NCBI RefSeq assembly: GCF_026020075.1
Contig: NZ_CP102772.1
Location: 3,872,501 to 3,936,500 of the forward strand
Origin: Bosea sp. NBC_00550
Lineage (GTDB): Bacteria; Pseudomonadota; Alphaproteobacteria; Rhizobiales; Beijerinckiaceae
DNA length: 64,000 nucleotides
Direction: 5' to 3'
Each line of letters starts with the position of its first letter. Position 1 is the stretch's first letter. The notes beneath the pieces were generated by a model. That model saw nothing but the letters and a program-made list of their open reading frames with translations. It made no database searches and was not told the origin of the DNA. Positions 18,435 to 26,378 of this stretch are shown in pieces. The position numbers and the translations under genes were made by a program.

Positions 18435-19715
18435 ATGAGCACGCATCGTGACGCCAAGGGTCGCCCGCTCGTCGCCGTCACCGGCCTGGGCATCGTCACC
18501 TCGCTCGGCCAGGGCAAGGACGCCAACTGGCAGGCGCTGACGGCCGGCAAGTCCGGCATCCACCGCATCGAACGCTTCCCGACCGAGGGCCTGCGCACGA
18601 CGATCGGCGGCACCGTCGATTTCCTGTTCGATGGCTCCTTTACTGCCCCCCAGCTCTCCGAGAAGCTCGCCACATTGGCGGCCGAGGAGGCTGTCGGCCA
18701 GAGCGGCATCGCCAAGGCCGGCGATTTCCCGGGCGAGCTCTTCATGGCCGTCCCGCCCGTCGAGATGGAATGGCCGCAGAAGCAGGAGCTCGCCCAGGCC
18801 ATCGATGGCGAGGTCGACTATGACGGCCTGCTGCGCACCGCCGCCACCGGCAAATACGCCGCGATGCACGAGCTCTTCGTGTTCGGCGGCGTCGCCGACC
18901 ACATCGCCGACCGTTTCGGCACCAGGGGCTCGCCGATCTCGCTCTCGACCGCCTGCTCCTCCGGCGCGACCGCGATCCAGATGGGCCTCGAGGCGATCCG
19001 GCGTGGCGAAACCGAAGCCGCGCTCTGCATCGGCACCGACGGCTCGATCCACGCCGAGGCGCTGATCCGCTTCTCGCTGCTCTCGGCGCTCTCGACCCAG
19101 AACGACCCCGCCGAAGGTGCGGCCAAGCCCTTCTCGAAGAACCGCGACGGCTTCGTCATGGGCGAAGGAGCCGGCGCGCTGGTGCTGGAGGATTACGACC
19201 ACGCGCTGGCGCGCGGCGCCACCATCCTCGGCATCGTCGCCGGCTGCGGCGAGCGTGGCGACGGCTTCCACCGCACGCGTTCGAGCCCGGACGGCAAGCC
19301 CGCCATCCTCGCCATGCAGGACGCGCTGGCGGATGCGGGGCTGACGCCCGACGATGTCGACTACATCAACGCCCACGGCACATCGACGCCGGAGAACGAC
19401 AAGATGGAGGCGATGAGCTGCGCCGCCGTCTTCGGCGAGCGCATGGCGAAGCTGCCGATCTCCTCCAACAAGTCGATGATCGGACACACGCTGACGGCGG
19501 CGGGCGCGGTCGAGGCGGTGATCTCCTTCCTGACCATCGCCAACGGCAAGATTCCGCCGACGATCAACTATGCCAATCCCGACCCGGCGATCACGCTCGA
19601 CGTCGTGCCGAACACGGCCCGCGACGCCAAGGTGCGCACCATCATCTCCAACTCCTTCGGCTTCGGCGGCCAGAACACCTGCCTCGTGCTGACGGCGCCC
19701 CCGGAGGCGGCATGA
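18435..19715 (+). CDS. Beta-ketoacyl-ACP synthase II of the AcpXL cluster (fabF1XL position)
   Basis: This 426-residue ketosynthase keeps the full catalytic triad: C174 (STACSSGATA), H314 (NAHGTSTPEND) and H351 (SMIGHTLTAAG). It should extend acyl-AcpXL with malonyl units toward the C28-type lipid A chain. It starts 11 bp after the degenerate ketosynthase gene and overlaps fabG by 4 bp, so the three are probably translated together. Confidence 0.9.
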   Translation: MSTHRDAKGRPLVAVTGLGIVTSLGQGKDANWQALTAGKSGIHRIERFPTEGLRTTIGGTVDFLFDGSFTAPQLSEKLATLAAEEAVGQSGIAKAGDFPGELFMAVPPVEMEWPQKQELAQAIDGEVDYDGLLRTAATGKYAAMHELFVFGGVADHIADRFGTRGSPISLSTACSSGATAIQMGLEAIRRGETEAALCIGTDGSIHAEALIRFSLLSALSTQNDPAEGAAKPFSKNRDGFVMGEGAGALVLEDYDHALARGATILGIVAGCGERGDGFHRTRSSPDGKPAILAMQDALADAGLTPDDVDYINAHGTSTPENDKMEAMSCAAVFGERMAKLPISSNKSMIGHTLTAAGAVEAVISFLTIANGKIPPTINYANPDPAITLDVVPNTARDAKVRTIISNSFGFGGQNTCLVLTAPPEAA

Positions 19716-20458
19716 CCAAGATCCTCGTGACGGGCGGCGCCAAGGGTGTCGGCGCCGCGATCGTGCGCGCGCTGGCGGCGGCCGGCCACGATGTCGATTT
19801 CACCTTCCGCTCTTCCGCCGACCAGGCGAAGACGCTGGCGAAGGAGATCGCGACGGCCCATCCCGGCCGCACGGTGACCGCGCTGCCGCTCGATCTCTCC
19901 GACAAGGCAGCGCTCGACACCTTCTGCGAGGAGCGCGAAGGCGAGAGCTATTTCGGCCTGATTCACAATGCCGGCCAGCCCTATGATTCGCTGGCGGCGA
20001 TGATGGCGCAGGACAAGGCCGAGGCCGCGATGCAGGTCAATTTCTGGGCCTTCACCCGCCTCGCCAAGAGCCTGATGCGCAACATGATCCGCGCCAGGGC
20101 CGGGCGCATCGTCGCCATAGGCTCGGTCGCGGCGCTGCGCGGCAACCCCGGCAACGCGGCCTATGCCGCCTCCAAGGGCGCGCTGATCTCCTATGCGAAG
20201 ACTCTTGCCGTCGAGACCGGCAAGCGCGGCGTCACCGTCAACGTCATCGCGCCGGGCTTCGTCGACACCGACATGATGGCGCCCTATGCCGCGTATCGCG
20301 ACAAGATGCAGGCGCAAATCCCGGCCGGCCGCTTCGCCAAGCCGGAGGAGGTCGCGGGCCTCGCCGCCTTCCTGATGAGCGAGCCCGCCGCCTATATCAC
20401 CGGCACCGTGCTGCCGATCGACGGCGGCGTGACGGCGCATCTCGGCGTGCATCGCTAA
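19712..20458 (+). CDS. 3-oxoacyl-ACP reductase (FabG-type SDR)
   Basis: The 248-residue short-chain dehydrogenase has the NADP-binding TGGAKGVGAAI motif, a GSVAAL active-site serine segment, and Y151-x3-K155 in AAYAASKGAL. In this setting it should reduce 3-oxoacyl-AcpXL, completing an elongation set (ketosynthase, reductase, dehydratase) within one operon. The Rhizobium gene order I know has no fabG here. It overlaps fabF (ATGA). A toxin-antitoxin pair follows. Confidence 0.87.
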   Translation: MTKILVTGGAKGVGAAIVRALAAAGHDVDFTFRSSADQAKTLAKEIATAHPGRTVTALPLDLSDKAALDTFCEEREGESYFGLIHNAGQPYDSLAAMMAQDKAEAAMQVNFWAFTRLAKSLMRNMIRARAGRIVAIGSVAALRGNPGNAAYAASKGALISYAKTLAVETGKRGVTVNVIAPGFVDTDMMAPYAAYRDKMQAQIPAGRFAKPEEVAGLAAFLMSEPAAYITGTVLPIDGGVTAHLGVHR

Positions 20459-20514
20459 GTTCGACTTGCACGGGCAGTTCTGCTAGGTTCATGATGAACC
20501 GGAGAGAACCATCC

Positions 20515-20763
20515 ATGACGGCCGCTTTCACTATCCGCCTCGACGACGAAATGCTGGCCAAGCTCGATTCGCTTGCCGCCGATACGGATCGCTCGCGCAG
20601 CTGGATCGCGGCGAAGGCGATCGAGAGCTATGTCGAGCTGAATGCCTGGCAGATCGAGCAGATCAAGGCCGGCCTTGCGGAAGCCGATCGCGGTGAGTTC
20701 GTCAGCGAGGCCGATCTTGATGCGATCGAAGCCGAGATTCAGGCCAAGATCGACCAGCAATGA
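20515..20763 (+). CDS. CopG/ParD-type ribbon-helix-helix antitoxin
   Basis: The 82-residue protein begins MTAAFTIRLDDEMLAKLDSL, the strand-helix of a ribbon-helix-helix DNA-binding domain, with SRSWIAAKAIESYVE as the second helix. The acidic C-terminal half would wrap the toxin. GGAGAGA lies upstream of the chosen ATG. It overlaps the RelE/ParE-type toxin gene by 4 bp (ATGA). Antitoxins of this type usually repress their own promoter, but I see no clear operator. Confidence 0.85.
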   Translation: MTAAFTIRLDDEMLAKLDSLAADTDRSRSWIAAKAIESYVELNAWQIEQIKAGLAEADRGEFVSEADLDAIEAEIQAKIDQQ

Positions 20764-21044
20764 ATATTGTCTGGACGCCGAGAGCGCAGCGTAACCTGCG
20801 CGATACGGCACGCTATCTGACGCAGTTCAACCCATTCGCAGCGTTGTCCGTGATCCGCACGATTCGTATCGCGCCGAAGCAACTTCTGCGTTACCCCGCC
20901 AGCGGGCGGCCAGGACGGATTGACGGAACCCGCGAACTCGTCGTCGGCGGAACTTCGTACATCTTGCCGTACCGTGTCCATCAGGACGCCATCGAAATCC
21001 TCGCGGTTCTCCATACCTCCCGGCAGTGGCCGGACAAGCTCTGA
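20760..21044 (+). CDS. RelE/ParE-family toxin
   Basis: The 94-residue protein (MNIVWTPRAQRNLRDTARYL start) has the RelE/ParE fold pattern: an N-terminal strand and helix pair, basic central strands (YPASGRPGRIDGTREL) and the C-terminal YRVHQDAIEILAVLHTSRQWP strand-turn seen in ParE-like toxins. These act on ribosomes or gyrase; which one cannot be told here. It is coupled to the antitoxin gene and sits 15 bp before the dehydrogenase gene of the lipid A cluster. Confidence 0.86.
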   Translation: MNIVWTPRAQRNLRDTARYLTQFNPFAALSVIRTIRIAPKQLLRYPASGRPGRIDGTRELVVGGTSYILPYRVHQDAIEILAVLHTSRQWPDKL

Positions 21045-21059
21045 AAGACCGATTGCCCG

Positions 21060-22082
21060 ATGCGCTCCCTCCAGCTTCATGGTGACCGCGATCTCCGCCT
21101 CGAGGAGATCGAGCCGCCGCCGCCACCCGCAGCCGGCGAGGTGCAGATCCGCATCAAGGCGGTGGGCTTGAACTATCTCGATCTCTGGGGCTTTCGCGGC
21201 ATGGCCTTCGCCAAGCGCAAGATGCCACAGGCCGCTGGCGTCGAGGCAGCCGGCGAGATCGTCTGCGTCGGCGAGGGCGTGACCGGCTTCGCGCCCGGCG
21301 ACGTCGTCACCGCCTATGGCGCCGACACCTGCGGCCAGTGTAAGGCCTGCCGCGAGGGCCGCGACAATCTCTGCGAGAACGTCGCCGGCATCATGGGCTT
21401 CCATATCGACGGTTTCGCCCGCGAATTGCTGAACCGCCCGGCGCGCCTCACCATCAAGGCGCCGAAGGGCGTCTCCTTCGAGGACGCCGCCTGCGCGCCG
21501 ATCGGCTTCGGCACGGTCCAGCACATGCTGTTCGACAATGCGAGGGTGGAGCCCGGCGAATCAGTGCTCGTCCATGCCGGCGGCTCCGGCATCGGCACGG
21601 CCGCGATCCTGATGGCGAAGGCGATCGGCTGCACGGTCTACACCACCGTCGGAGACGATGAGAAAGGCGCCAAGGCCAAGGCGCTCGGCGCCGACCACGT
21701 CATCAACTATCGCGAGGACCGCTTCGAGGGCGTCGTCCGCAAGCTCACCGGCCGCAAGGGCGTCGATGTCGTGTTCGAGCATGTCGGCGCCGATACCTGG
21801 AACGGCTCCCTGCTCTGCCTGAAGCGCGGCGGCCGGCTCGTCACCTGCGGCGCCACCTCCGGCCCCTCGGCGACGATCAACCTGATGCAGCTCTTCCAGC
21901 AGCAATACCGCATCACCGGTTCCTTCGGCTGCCGCATCGAGAATATCGCCCAGTCACTGGCGAAGATGGCCGGCGGCATGAAGCCGGTGATCGACTCGGT
22001 CTTCCCGCTCGCCGAATTCGAGAAGGGCCTCGCCCGGATCGAGGGCCGCAAGGTCTTCGGCAAGGTCGTCATCGCCTTCTGA
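21060..22082 (+). CDS. Zinc-type MDR alcohol dehydrogenase of the AcpXL cluster (adh2XL position)
   Basis: This 340-residue medium-chain dehydrogenase has an N-terminal GroES-like domain with a four-cysteine structural zinc lobe (Cx2Cx2Cx7C in DTCGQCKACREGRDNLC) and a Rossmann domain with VHAGGSGIGTAAILMAKAIG. Its position just before lpxXL matches adh2XL of Rhizobium, proposed to act in making or modifying the hydroxylated long chain; the exact reaction is not known to me. The start follows the toxin gene closely. Confidence 0.85.
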   Translation: MRSLQLHGDRDLRLEEIEPPPPPAAGEVQIRIKAVGLNYLDLWGFRGMAFAKRKMPQAAGVEAAGEIVCVGEGVTGFAPGDVVTAYGADTCGQCKACREGRDNLCENVAGIMGFHIDGFARELLNRPARLTIKAPKGVSFEDAACAPIGFGTVQHMLFDNARVEPGESVLVHAGGSGIGTAAILMAKAIGCTVYTTVGDDEKGAKAKALGADHVINYREDRFEGVVRKLTGRKGVDVVFEHVGADTWNGSLLCLKRGGRLVTCGATSGPSATINLMQLFQQQYRITGSFGCRIENIAQSLAKMAGGMKPVIDSVFPLAEFEKGLARIEGRKVFGKVVIAF

Positions 22083-22176
22083 ACGACGCCTCCGCCCAGC
22101 CAAAGACTTGACGGCAGCGCTTTCCTGCCCCAGATCGCCCCTCTCAAGCCCGGTCTAGCTCTCGGACGGGCGAGCT

Positions 22177-22232
22177 AGAGCATTTTCAAGCGAAGTCGAT
22201 CCCGGTTCGCGTGAAGAAAATGCGACCAAACG
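22177..22232. repeat. Rhizobial-style GCATTTTC hairpin repeat upstream of lpxXL
   Basis: GCATTTTC at 22180-22187 pairs with GAAAATGC at 22216-22223, and inner arms GCGAA (22190-22194) and TTCGC (22206-22210) pair as well, giving an interrupted stem of about 44 bp. I recall close relatives as intergenic repeats in many Hyphomicrobiales. It fills the gap between the dehydrogenase and lpxXL. Confidence 0.6.
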
Positions 22233-22293
22233 AAGGGACACAGCAGGTGTGCGTTGCGCAGAAACGCGGACCTGCTCTGGAGCTGGACCGACC

Positions 22294-23274
22294 TTGAAAC
22301 GATTGAAGGCAATCGCCGCGCGCGCCGGCGCGGCGGCGATGATCGGCGTGATCCGCGCGCTGTTCGCATTCCTGCGCCTGCTCGGCCCCGAACGCTCCAG
22401 CGATGTCGGCGGCTGGCTGCTGCGCACGGTGAGCCCGCTGATCCCGGTTAACGGCGTCGCGCTCGCCAATATCCGTGCAGCCTTCCCCGAGAAGGACGAG
22501 GCGGAGGTGAAGCGAATCGCGCGCGGCGCCTGGGAGAATCTCGGCCGCACGGCCGCCGAATACGCGCATCTCAAGACGCTGTTCGATTACGACCATGACA
22601 ACCCCGACAGGCCCTCCCGCGTCGAGGTCGAGGGTATCGAGCACTTCATCACGCTCAAGGAAGACGACAGGCCCGGCCTGATCTTCTCGGCGCATCTCGC
22701 GAATTGGGAACTGCCGGCGATCTGCGCGGCGACCTATGATCTGGAGACGACGGCCGTCTTCCGTGCCCCCAACGATCCTGCGATTGCCGCGATCGTCCAC
22801 GAAATCCGCTCCGGCGCCATGGGCGGCCTCGCCGCGGCCAAGCAAGGCGCCGCCTTCGCCATGCAGGGCGTGCTGGAAAAAGGCGGCCATCTCGGCATGC
22901 TCATCGACCAGCACTTCACGCGCGGCGTTGTGGTACCTTTCATGGGCCGCCCCGCGCTGACCAATCCGATCATGGGCAAGTTCGCCCGCCGCTTCGATTG
23001 CCCGGTCCATGGCGTGCGCGTCATCAGGCTGCCGAACCAGCGCTTCCGCATCGAGCTGACGCCACCGCTCGACCTGCCCCGCGATGCCGCCGGCGAGATC
23101 GACGTTCAGGGCGCCATGGCGATGATGACGGCGGTCGTGGAGGGCTGGGTGCGCGAACATCCCGAGCAGTGGCTCTGGATGCATCGCCGCTGGCGACCCA
23201 ATATGATTTCTGCCGCTGCGCTGGCCGGTTTCGATCACGCCCGCGCGACCATGCCCGTTTTCAAGGCAACGTGA
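22294..23274 (+). CDS. lpxXL: Lipid A very-long-chain acyltransferase LpxXL
   Basis: This LpxL/HtrB-family acyltransferase (326 residues from the chosen start) moves the AcpXL-bound long chain to lipid A at the inner membrane. The HX4E catalytic motif is HLANWE in IFSAHLANWELPA; further family blocks are GMLIDQHF and EQWLWMHRRWRP. I use TTG at 22294 (reading MKRLKAIAARAGAAAM), with GGAG upstream, because it gives a natural basic N-terminus before the membrane segment. ATG at 22339 and GTG at 22249 are alternatives; the latter starts very close to the hairpin repeat. Confidence 0.85.
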   Translation: MKRLKAIAARAGAAAMIGVIRALFAFLRLLGPERSSDVGGWLLRTVSPLIPVNGVALANIRAAFPEKDEAEVKRIARGAWENLGRTAAEYAHLKTLFDYDHDNPDRPSRVEVEGIEHFITLKEDDRPGLIFSAHLANWELPAICAATYDLETTAVFRAPNDPAIAAIVHEIRSGAMGGLAAAKQGAAFAMQGVLEKGGHLGMLIDQHFTRGVVVPFMGRPALTNPIMGKFARRFDCPVHGVRVIRLPNQRFRIELTPPLDLPRDAAGEIDVQGAMAMMTAVVEGWVREHPEQWLWMHRRWRPNMISAAALAGFDHARATMPVFKAT

Positions 23275-23342
23275 TTTCCCTCTGCGCCCAATAGCTGGCT
23301 TTGGTAACCTCCGGAAAATAAATCGCCCTCAAAGTCGAGCTC

Positions 23343-24107
23343 ATGTTCTCCGTCCTCAGCCAATCCGCTGCGACTATCGCGTTTCTCGTCCTCGGCATGA
23401 CGATTGCCCAGGCGCAGACGGCTGCGAAATCGCCCAAGGCCGTGATCGAGCTGTTCACCAGCCAGGGTTGCTCATCCTGCCCGCCTGCGGATGCGCTGGT
23501 GGTCGAGCTGGCGAAGGACCCCGAGCTGATCGCGCTGACCCTGCCGGTGACTTATTGGGACTATCTCGGCTGGAAGGATACGCTCGGCAAGGATTCCTTC
23601 GCGAAACGCCAGAAGTTCTACGCCAAGTCGCGTGGCGACGGGCAGGTCTATACGCCCCAGGTCGTCATCAACGGCGCCGCTCACGCGATCGGCTCCGAGA
23701 GGGCGGAAATCGAGAAGGTGGTGAACCAGCTGGCCGTGACCGGCTTCGCCGCGAAACTGGCCCTGAAGGAAGAGAACGGCAGCCTTCAGATCAGGATCGC
23801 GCCCACCGGGAGCACGAGCGAGGAAAAGGCCGGCGTCTGGATCATTCCGACGACGCGCCAGGCGACGGTTCCGGTCACGCGCGGCGAGAACCAGGGCAAG
23901 ACCCTGGCCTACGCGAATGTCGTGCGCGGCATGGTGCGCGTCGGCGACTGGAACGGCCAGGAAGCGACCATCACCGCGCAGCTGACGGCGTTGCAGGCAC
24001 CGGAGGCCGATGGCTACGTCGTCATCATCCAGGCCGAACGGCCCGGCAAATACGGCATGATGCCGGGCGCCATTCTCGGCGCCGCCCAGGGTCTGGCCTC
24101 GCGCTGA
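23343..24107 (+). CDS. DUF1223 periplasmic thioredoxin-like protein
   Basis: The 254-residue protein has a signal peptide (cleavage probably after AQA near residue 24) and the DUF1223 hallmark VIELFTSQGCSSCPPADAL with a CxxC pair, followed by YWDYLGWKDTL. The family is a secreted thioredoxin-fold group of unknown physiological role; the CxxC suggests redox activity but this is untested here. It follows lpxXL by 68 bp and converges with the TPM gene. Confidence 0.85.
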   Translation: MFSVLSQSAATIAFLVLGMTIAQAQTAAKSPKAVIELFTSQGCSSCPPADALVVELAKDPELIALTLPVTYWDYLGWKDTLGKDSFAKRQKFYAKSRGDGQVYTPQVVINGAAHAIGSERAEIEKVVNQLAVTGFAAKLALKEENGSLQIRIAPTGSTSEEKAGVWIIPTTRQATVPVTRGENQGKTLAYANVVRGMVRVGDWNGQEATITAQLTALQAPEADGYVVIIQAERPGKYGMMPGAILGAAQGLASR

Positions 24108-24141
24108 CGCTTGCGCCCAAGCCTCCCGATCCGGCTGTCCT

Positions 24142-24747
24142 TCAGAGCAGGATGACCTTGTTCGACAGCTCGTCGACATCGCCCGGCAGCGGCGGAACAT
24201 GCTGCGCCAGCACCGCGCCGACCCCGTCGACCGCCTTGATCAGCCCCTCGGCCAGCCTGTCCTCGCGCGCCGCGGCCAGCAGCGGCTCGATGATGCCGCG
24301 CCAGGTATCCGCAGCGACCAGGCCGTCGATTCCACTATCCGCCAGCACCTCGGCATAGCGCTCCTGTAAGGCGATGTAGAGCAGCACGCCGGTGCGCCCC
24401 TTGGTCCGAGTCAGGCCGCGCGCCGTGAACTCCCGCAGCGCCGCCTCATGCGCCCGCCGCCGCTTGACGAAGCCGGGAACGAAGCGGCCGCCACGCCCGT
24501 ACCAGAGCAGCGCGCCGAGCAGCACCGCCGCGCAAAAGAGCTGGACCATGAAGATGCGCTGGGCGCTCATCACCGTCATCGAGAGCAGCGGCCACGGCAC
24601 GAACAAGGCCAGCGTCAGAGCCATCATCACCGGCACGTTGCGATAGCTCGACGCCGCCCGGTCGATCACGACGACGATCTCGCCGGCCGTCTGCAATTCG
24701 GCGCGGCGCACGGCCTCCGCGATCGCATCCCTGTCCGCATCGTCCAT
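24142..24747 (-). CDS. TPM-domain membrane protein
   Basis: The 201-residue protein starts with a short TPM-type segment (IAEAVRRAELQTAGEIVVVI), then two membrane helices (about 42-85), then a cytoplasmic part. TPM domains occur in YgcG and plant Psb32-type proteins; their role in bacteria is not settled. Its start codon shares one base with the stop of the preceding TPM gene, and lemA lies further upstream, so the three probably form one transcript (lemA-TPM-TPM), a frequent pairing. Confidence 0.78.
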   Translation of the reverse strand: MDDADRDAIAEAVRRAELQTAGEIVVVIDRAASSYRNVPVMMALTLALFVPWPLLSMTVMSAQRIFMVQLFCAAVLLGALLWYGRGGRFVPGFVKRRRAHEAALREFTARGLTRTKGRTGVLLYIALQERYAEVLADSGIDGLVAADTWRGIIEPLLAAAREDRLAEGLIKAVDGVGAVLAQHVPPLPGDVDELSNKVILL

Positions 24748-25544
24748 CACCAGTCTCCCGAAGCTCCGCCGCCACCGGAGGAGCCGCCACCGCCCGAGAA
24801 TCCACCGCCGCCGGAACTCCAGCCACCCCCGCCGCCGCTCCAGCCCGAGCCGGAACCCGTGCCCCAGCTCGTGCTCGGCGGCAGGGTCACCCACTGCCCG
24901 TTCCGCAGCCGGTGGCGACGCGCGCCTCCCTGTTGGCTCAAGCCGCGCAGGAAGGCGACGATGAACAGGAAGATGAAGACCATCGCGATGATGACGGCGA
25001 TATCCTCGCCCAGCGTGCTCTCGTCGGAGCGCACCTCCGCGCGGCGCTGCCATTCCTCGGCATCTCCGGCAAGGATGGTCAGGATGGCATCGACGCCCGC
25101 CTCGATGCCACCAGCGAAATCGCCGGTCTTGAATTTCGGCGCGATCGCCGTGGTGATGATGACCTTGGAAAGCGCGTCGGTGAGTGCGCCTTCGAGGCCG
25201 TAGCCGACCTCGATGCGGACCTTGCGCTCCTTCGGCGCGACGATCAGCAGCGCGCCGTTGTTCTTCGCCTTCTGGCCGAGCTGCCAGTGGCGGAACAGGC
25301 CAATGGCGAAATCCTCGATCGTCACATCCTGCAGCGATGGCACGGTCGCGACCACGACCTGATCCGAAGTCTTGTCCTCATGCGCCTTGAGCTTGTCCTC
25401 GATCCGCTGCCGGACATCGGGAGCGAGCAGGTTCGCGCCGTCGACGACGCGCCCCGTCAGCGCGGGATAAGTCGGCTCCGCAGCGTACGCGAGGCCGCTC
25501 CACAGGATCAGGAACAGGGCTATGACCCCACGCAACGCCGTCAT
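24747..25544 (-). CDS. TPM-domain (YgcG-type) protein with Gly-rich tail
   Basis: The 265-residue protein has a signal peptide ending near GLAYAAEP, a periplasmic TPM domain (about 25-170, with RVVDGANLLAPDVRQRI and GYGLEGALTD), one membrane helix (about 188-208) and a C-terminal tail of Gly, Ser and Trp typical of the family. I chose the ATG at 25544 because it directly precedes the signal peptide; that ATG lies inside the inverted end of repeat R2. The frame stays open through R2, but those residues are translated repeat. Confidence 0.83.
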   Translation of the reverse strand: MTALRGVIALFLILWSGLAYAAEPTYPALTGRVVDGANLLAPDVRQRIEDKLKAHEDKTSDQVVVATVPSLQDVTIEDFAIGLFRHWQLGQKAKNNGALLIVAPKERKVRIEVGYGLEGALTDALSKVIITTAIAPKFKTGDFAGGIEAGVDAILTILAGDAEEWQRRAEVRSDESTLGEDIAVIIAMVFIFLFIVAFLRGLSQQGGARRHRLRNGQWVTLPPSTSWGTGSGSGWSGGGGGWSSGGGGFSGGGGSSGGGGASGDW

Positions 25545-25614
25545 TCTCGGGCGAAGCGCAGCGCAGACCCGAGAATCTCTGGCAGGAGATGCTCGGGTCG
25601 AGCCCGGGCATGAC
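25540..25614. repeat. Dispersed inverted repeat R2 (type A)
   Basis: It opens GTCATTCTCGGGC and closes CCCGGGCATGAC, with the same two-hairpin layout as R1. It lies between lemA and the TPM genes, inside a likely operon, and its left end supplies the TPM start codon on the minus strand. Confidence 0.8.
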
Positions 25615-25649
25615 GAGCGAACCGATTTCACAGGCCTCTGCCGCTAGCC

Positions 25650-26252
25650 TCAGAACTTCACCGCGGGCGGCCGCTCGGCGCCGGACGTGGCCGTGAAGGT
25701 CTCCATCGGCTTGGCGCCCCAGAACAGCTTGGCCCAGATCACGCCGGGAAAGGTGCGGATCTCGGTGTTGAAGGCCTGGACCGCCTGGATGTAGTCCCGC
25801 CGCGCCACCGCGACCCGGTTCTCGGTGCCTTCGAGCTGGGACTGCAGGGCGAGGAAGTTCTGGTTCGACTTCAGCTCGGGATAGCGCTCGACCGTGACGA
25901 GCAGCCGCCCCAGCGCGCCGGTGAGTTGGTTCTGCGCGTCCTGGAATTCCTTGAACTTCGCGGGGTCGTTGATGGTCGAGGCATCGACCTTGACCTGCGT
26001 CGCCTTGGCGCGGGCCTCGACGACGGCGGTCAGAACCTCGCGCTCCTGCGCCGCATAGCCCTTCACGGTCTCGACGAGGTTCGGGATCAGGTCGGCGCGG
26101 CGCTGATACTGATTCTGCACCTCCGACCAGGCCGCTTTCGCCCTCTCCTCCAGCGTCGGCACGTTGTTGTAGCCGCAGCCGGCGAGCGCAAGGCCCACCA
26201 GCCCCAGCGCGAGCCAGGCAAAAGGACGGCGAAGATGGGCGGAAAACGTCAT
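25650..26252 (-). CDS. LemA family lipoprotein
   Basis: The 200-residue protein has a lipobox LALAGC with C26 as the lipidation site, then the LemA helical bundle: YNNVPTLEERAKAAWSEV, NQYQRRADLIPNLVETVKGY and AVARRDYIQAVQAFNTEIRTFPG. LemA proteins are extracytoplasmic coiled bundles, often next to TPM proteins as here, with no firmly known biochemical role. It is divergent from ggt across 126 bp. Confidence 0.9.
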   Translation of the reverse strand: MTFSAHLRRPFAWLALGLVGLALAGCGYNNVPTLEERAKAAWSEVQNQYQRRADLIPNLVETVKGYAAQEREVLTAVVEARAKATQVKVDASTINDPAKFKEFQDAQNQLTGALGRLLVTVERYPELKSNQNFLALQSQLEGTENRVAVARRDYIQAVQAFNTEIRTFPGVIWAKLFWGAKPMETFTATSGAERPPAVKF

Positions 26253-26378
26253 GCCGAAAACCCCTTTTGGCAGCGTCAGAACGGTCTCGATTCGGAACTC
26301 TACCTGCCGTGGCCCGCAGGTCCAAGCTGTCAGGCCGCGGCGAATGGCCTATCCTGCCGCCGTACTCGGAGATGAGCC

